From contig NC_092520.1 in NCBI RefSeq assembly GCF_037038585.1, positions 9,440,501 through 9,504,500 on the forward strand: 64,000 nucleotides of DNA, given 5' to 3'. This DNA is from Patagioenas fasciata (Eukaryota > Chordata > Aves > Columbiformes > Columbidae). This document shows, in pieces, positions 62,014 to 64,000 of this stretch (within the stretch, counting starts at the first letter, position 1; every line of letters starts with the position of its first letter). A program made the translations under genes and the position numbers. The notes below the pieces were generated by a model that did not search any database, was not told the DNA's origin, and saw only the letters and a program-made list of their open reading frames with translations.

Positions 62014-62217
62014 TTGTAGTGTTGAGATTTATACTACCAAAATCTGCAGGCCACATTTCCCAGCTGCTCTGCTGAGCGGGGATGTAGGGTTGTTCTTCTG
62101 CATCCTGCTGCTGATCATTCTCAAACTTCACGGTCATTTCCACAGCTTTAGTTGTAAGTTGGTGCTCATGCTGCCCCTGCAAAAGGGCTTGGAAATGTGA
62201 AGCGAGAGGAGAAAGAA
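62014..62217 (-). other. Candidate exon (minus strand), unrecognised reading frame
   Basis: The acceptor TTCACCTCCTGGTTTCTGCAG at 62218-62220 is followed by a phase-1 open frame of about 70 codons: LASHFQALLQGQHEHQLTTK, then glutamine- and acid-rich sequence ending SINLNTTTCV and a stop. A possible donor (TTTTG|GTAGTA) lies inside. The composition looks protein-like, but no homolog is recognised and chance cannot be excluded. Confidence 0.15.
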
Positions 62218-64000
62218 CTGCAGAAACCAGGAGGTGAATATAAAGATGTAATAGTTTATCCTTTAAAAAAGTTCTTATGGTTCTTCTAAGCATCTGCCTG
62301 AACACGGCAAGGGTGAGGCAGGTGATGTGGTGGCCTTGTCCTCACACCGGTACCACACTGCAGTGCCACGACTTCTGCAGTGACATGACTTTTGTCATGC
62401 TGGCTGCGATCCCTGCAGAGAGTCTCCAAACCTGCTGAAGAAAAGTTGCAGCAGCGACTTCCATCTCCTGCCATTACAGAGATGACACCTGCTGGGCAAG
62501 GTACTTGGAGCTGAGAAGGGGATGAAAGGCTGTGCTCTGGCTCTGTGAGCTTAAGATCTTTGAAAGAGGTCCAGAGATACAGGAATTAGCCTTATTATGT
62601 GGTACCGAGAGTCTCAGCCACATGCTGTATAAACTCCTAAAATTCTTCACAAGTCGAATGTAACTCTCCCATTTTTCCACCCATCCTGTCTGCAGAATGA
62701 CCCAGGGTACATTTTTCCTGCATATTATCTTCTCTGCCCTCATAACTGAAAAGGATGCTCTGTTCTCTGTGTGTCACTCAATATCAAAATAGAGGGTTTC
62801 AAGCCCTGATAGATGTTTTCTGCTATTTTTCCATTTCCATTCAAATGCAAAACTCTGCAGAGCCTGTTCACTCTATTTTGATGAAGACACTGCTTTTATT
62901 TCATATTTAATACAGTTGTGAAGGAAAGAAATGCTGTGCAAAAGGAGAGATAATGTCCTCATGCTAGAATACTCCAGCAAATGGAGTCTAGGAAGGGGTA
63001 TAGGTTGATTTGTCCCTTTTAAGCTCAATCTAGACCAACTATGTGTGTGTTTGTTTAGAATCCATGAATTTATATTGTGGGTTTGTTGCAGCACTGACTT
63101 AGCAAGCAGTCCAGGCTAATACACTGTTCAGGTGAGTGGCAACTGAGCAACACAAAAGCATTAATGAAATGGCAGAAAATTAGAGCAAATCAGCAATTAA
63201 TTACATGTTAATGACACAAGAATAATGATGTTAGAAAAAAAGATTTTCAAAATCTAGCCAAGTATAACATAATCTAATGGCAATGCTAGGGGATATAGAA
63301 AGAAGCTATGTTTGTATTTCATACAAATATGTGTGATTTTAAATTTCAGAGGGACCACAGGCCATGAGGTAAGACTATGAGTAATAGGATGAAGTTATGC
63401 TAAGGAAACTATAGGATGAATTACAGGAAAAAATAATTAGCTCCACTGAGGTAGTTTAGATTCATAAGTTCCCAAAGGAAGCAGGAAAATTCTGGTGTAT
63501 TTGTCACCTAAAAACAATGTATTATATATTCTGGTCAGTAGATGTTTTGAGAATAGTCACTTACTGGTCTCTGTGGATTACAGTAAATATCTAATAACAC
63601 ATTTTAATCAGCTCAGCTTTCCGTAAGCCTGTTTGTCTAAAGGCTCAAACAAGACTTTCTATTGTATCTGCATGCCTAAAGAAACACGGATTCACCTAGT
63701 GGGATTTTTAAAAGCATCTTAGAAAAAAGATCCTATCTCTTATCTGCCTTTTAAAGCTCCTAAATATCTTTGGAGTATGATCTCTAGTGCAAAGATGAAG
63801 ACTGTATATGAGTATCATTAAGCCAAAATTCCAAGGAATATAATTATCTTGGGGTAAACAAATTATTAGGGGAATGATGAATAAGATACTGTATTTCAAA
63901 TACAACTTTGGAATTTCTGGTAATGTCTGATATGAGAGATCATTGCTATCATATACAATAATAAACAGAACATTTCAAATTGAAAGGCTGCTTTGCAGTT

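Larger units (their letters stand above)
54858..64000. other. Intergenic or unrecognised minus-strand transcription unit
   Basis: Apart from the tandem duplication, simple repeats and tentative minus-strand exons listed separately, this is AT-rich DNA without CR1 copies and without a recognisable gene. The expected neighbour FZD4, whose main coding exon would be an open frame of over 400 codons, is absent. Confidence 0.55.

Noticed and set aside
14454-64000. FZD4 or another known neighbour of PRSS23
   Set aside because: FZD4 should give a very long open frame with a seven-helix receptor core. No such frame exists on either strand, so the gene lies outside the window.
1-64000. CRISPR array, tRNA, rRNA, endogenous retrovirus with paired LTRs
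   Set aside because: Looked for spaced direct repeats, tRNA-like A and B boxes, and paired LTR or gag/pol-like frames. None was found by eye; the only reverse transcriptase homology belongs to CR1.

Overview
This window looks like a bird nuclear genome. The main evidence is about twenty copies of CR1-type LINE fragments, most of them 5'-truncated and ending in the CR1 3' octamer tail (variants of ATTCTATG/ATTCTGTG). There is also one clear vertebrate protein gene, PRSS23, with an avian-like sequence. The rest is AT-rich intergenic DNA with low CpG. I see no bacterial, plasmid, phage or CRISPR features and no recognisable RNA gene. The species cannot be named from the sequence alone.

Layout. 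1-7.3 kb is intergenic DNA with several minus-oriented CR1 pieces (one hosting a ~315-bp CTCCT satellite) and one plus-oriented piece. 7.86-8.58 kb is a strong CpG island, most likely the promoter and non-coding first exon of PRSS23. 8.6-13.32 kb is the intron, with a CR1 ending about 0.4 kb before the splice acceptor. 13335-14453 is the whole PRSS23 coding sequence (372 codons, uninterrupted). It is followed by a probable 3' UTR with polyadenylation signals at 14812, 16461 and 16833. From about 17 kb to 64 kb the window is largely gene-poor, carrying CR1 copies in both orientations. One of these (48.55-49.64 kb) keeps a long stretch of the reverse transcriptase reading frame, inactivated by three in-frame stops and an altered catalytic motif. 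The usual vertebrate neighbour FZD4 is not visible here.

The points most worth checking are in the intergenic half. (a) Two CR1 copies in opposite orientation, 9 kb apart, share about 35-40 bp beyond the CR1 3' end, as expected from 3' transduction. (b) Two CR1 copies 17 kb apart match at 174 of 175 positions in one half but only about 86% in the other, as expected from gene conversion. (c) One CR1 fragment joins ORF1-like sequence directly to the 3' UTR. (d) On the minus strand between 51.4 and 62.2 kb there are several good splice-site candidates, including a phase-1 terminal-exon-like segment encoding a transmembrane helix and short basic tail. These could belong to an unrecognised minus-strand gene or lncRNA lying downstream of PRSS23.

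All coordinates for repeats are estimated by eye and may be off by 5-20 bases. Percent identities are hand counts.
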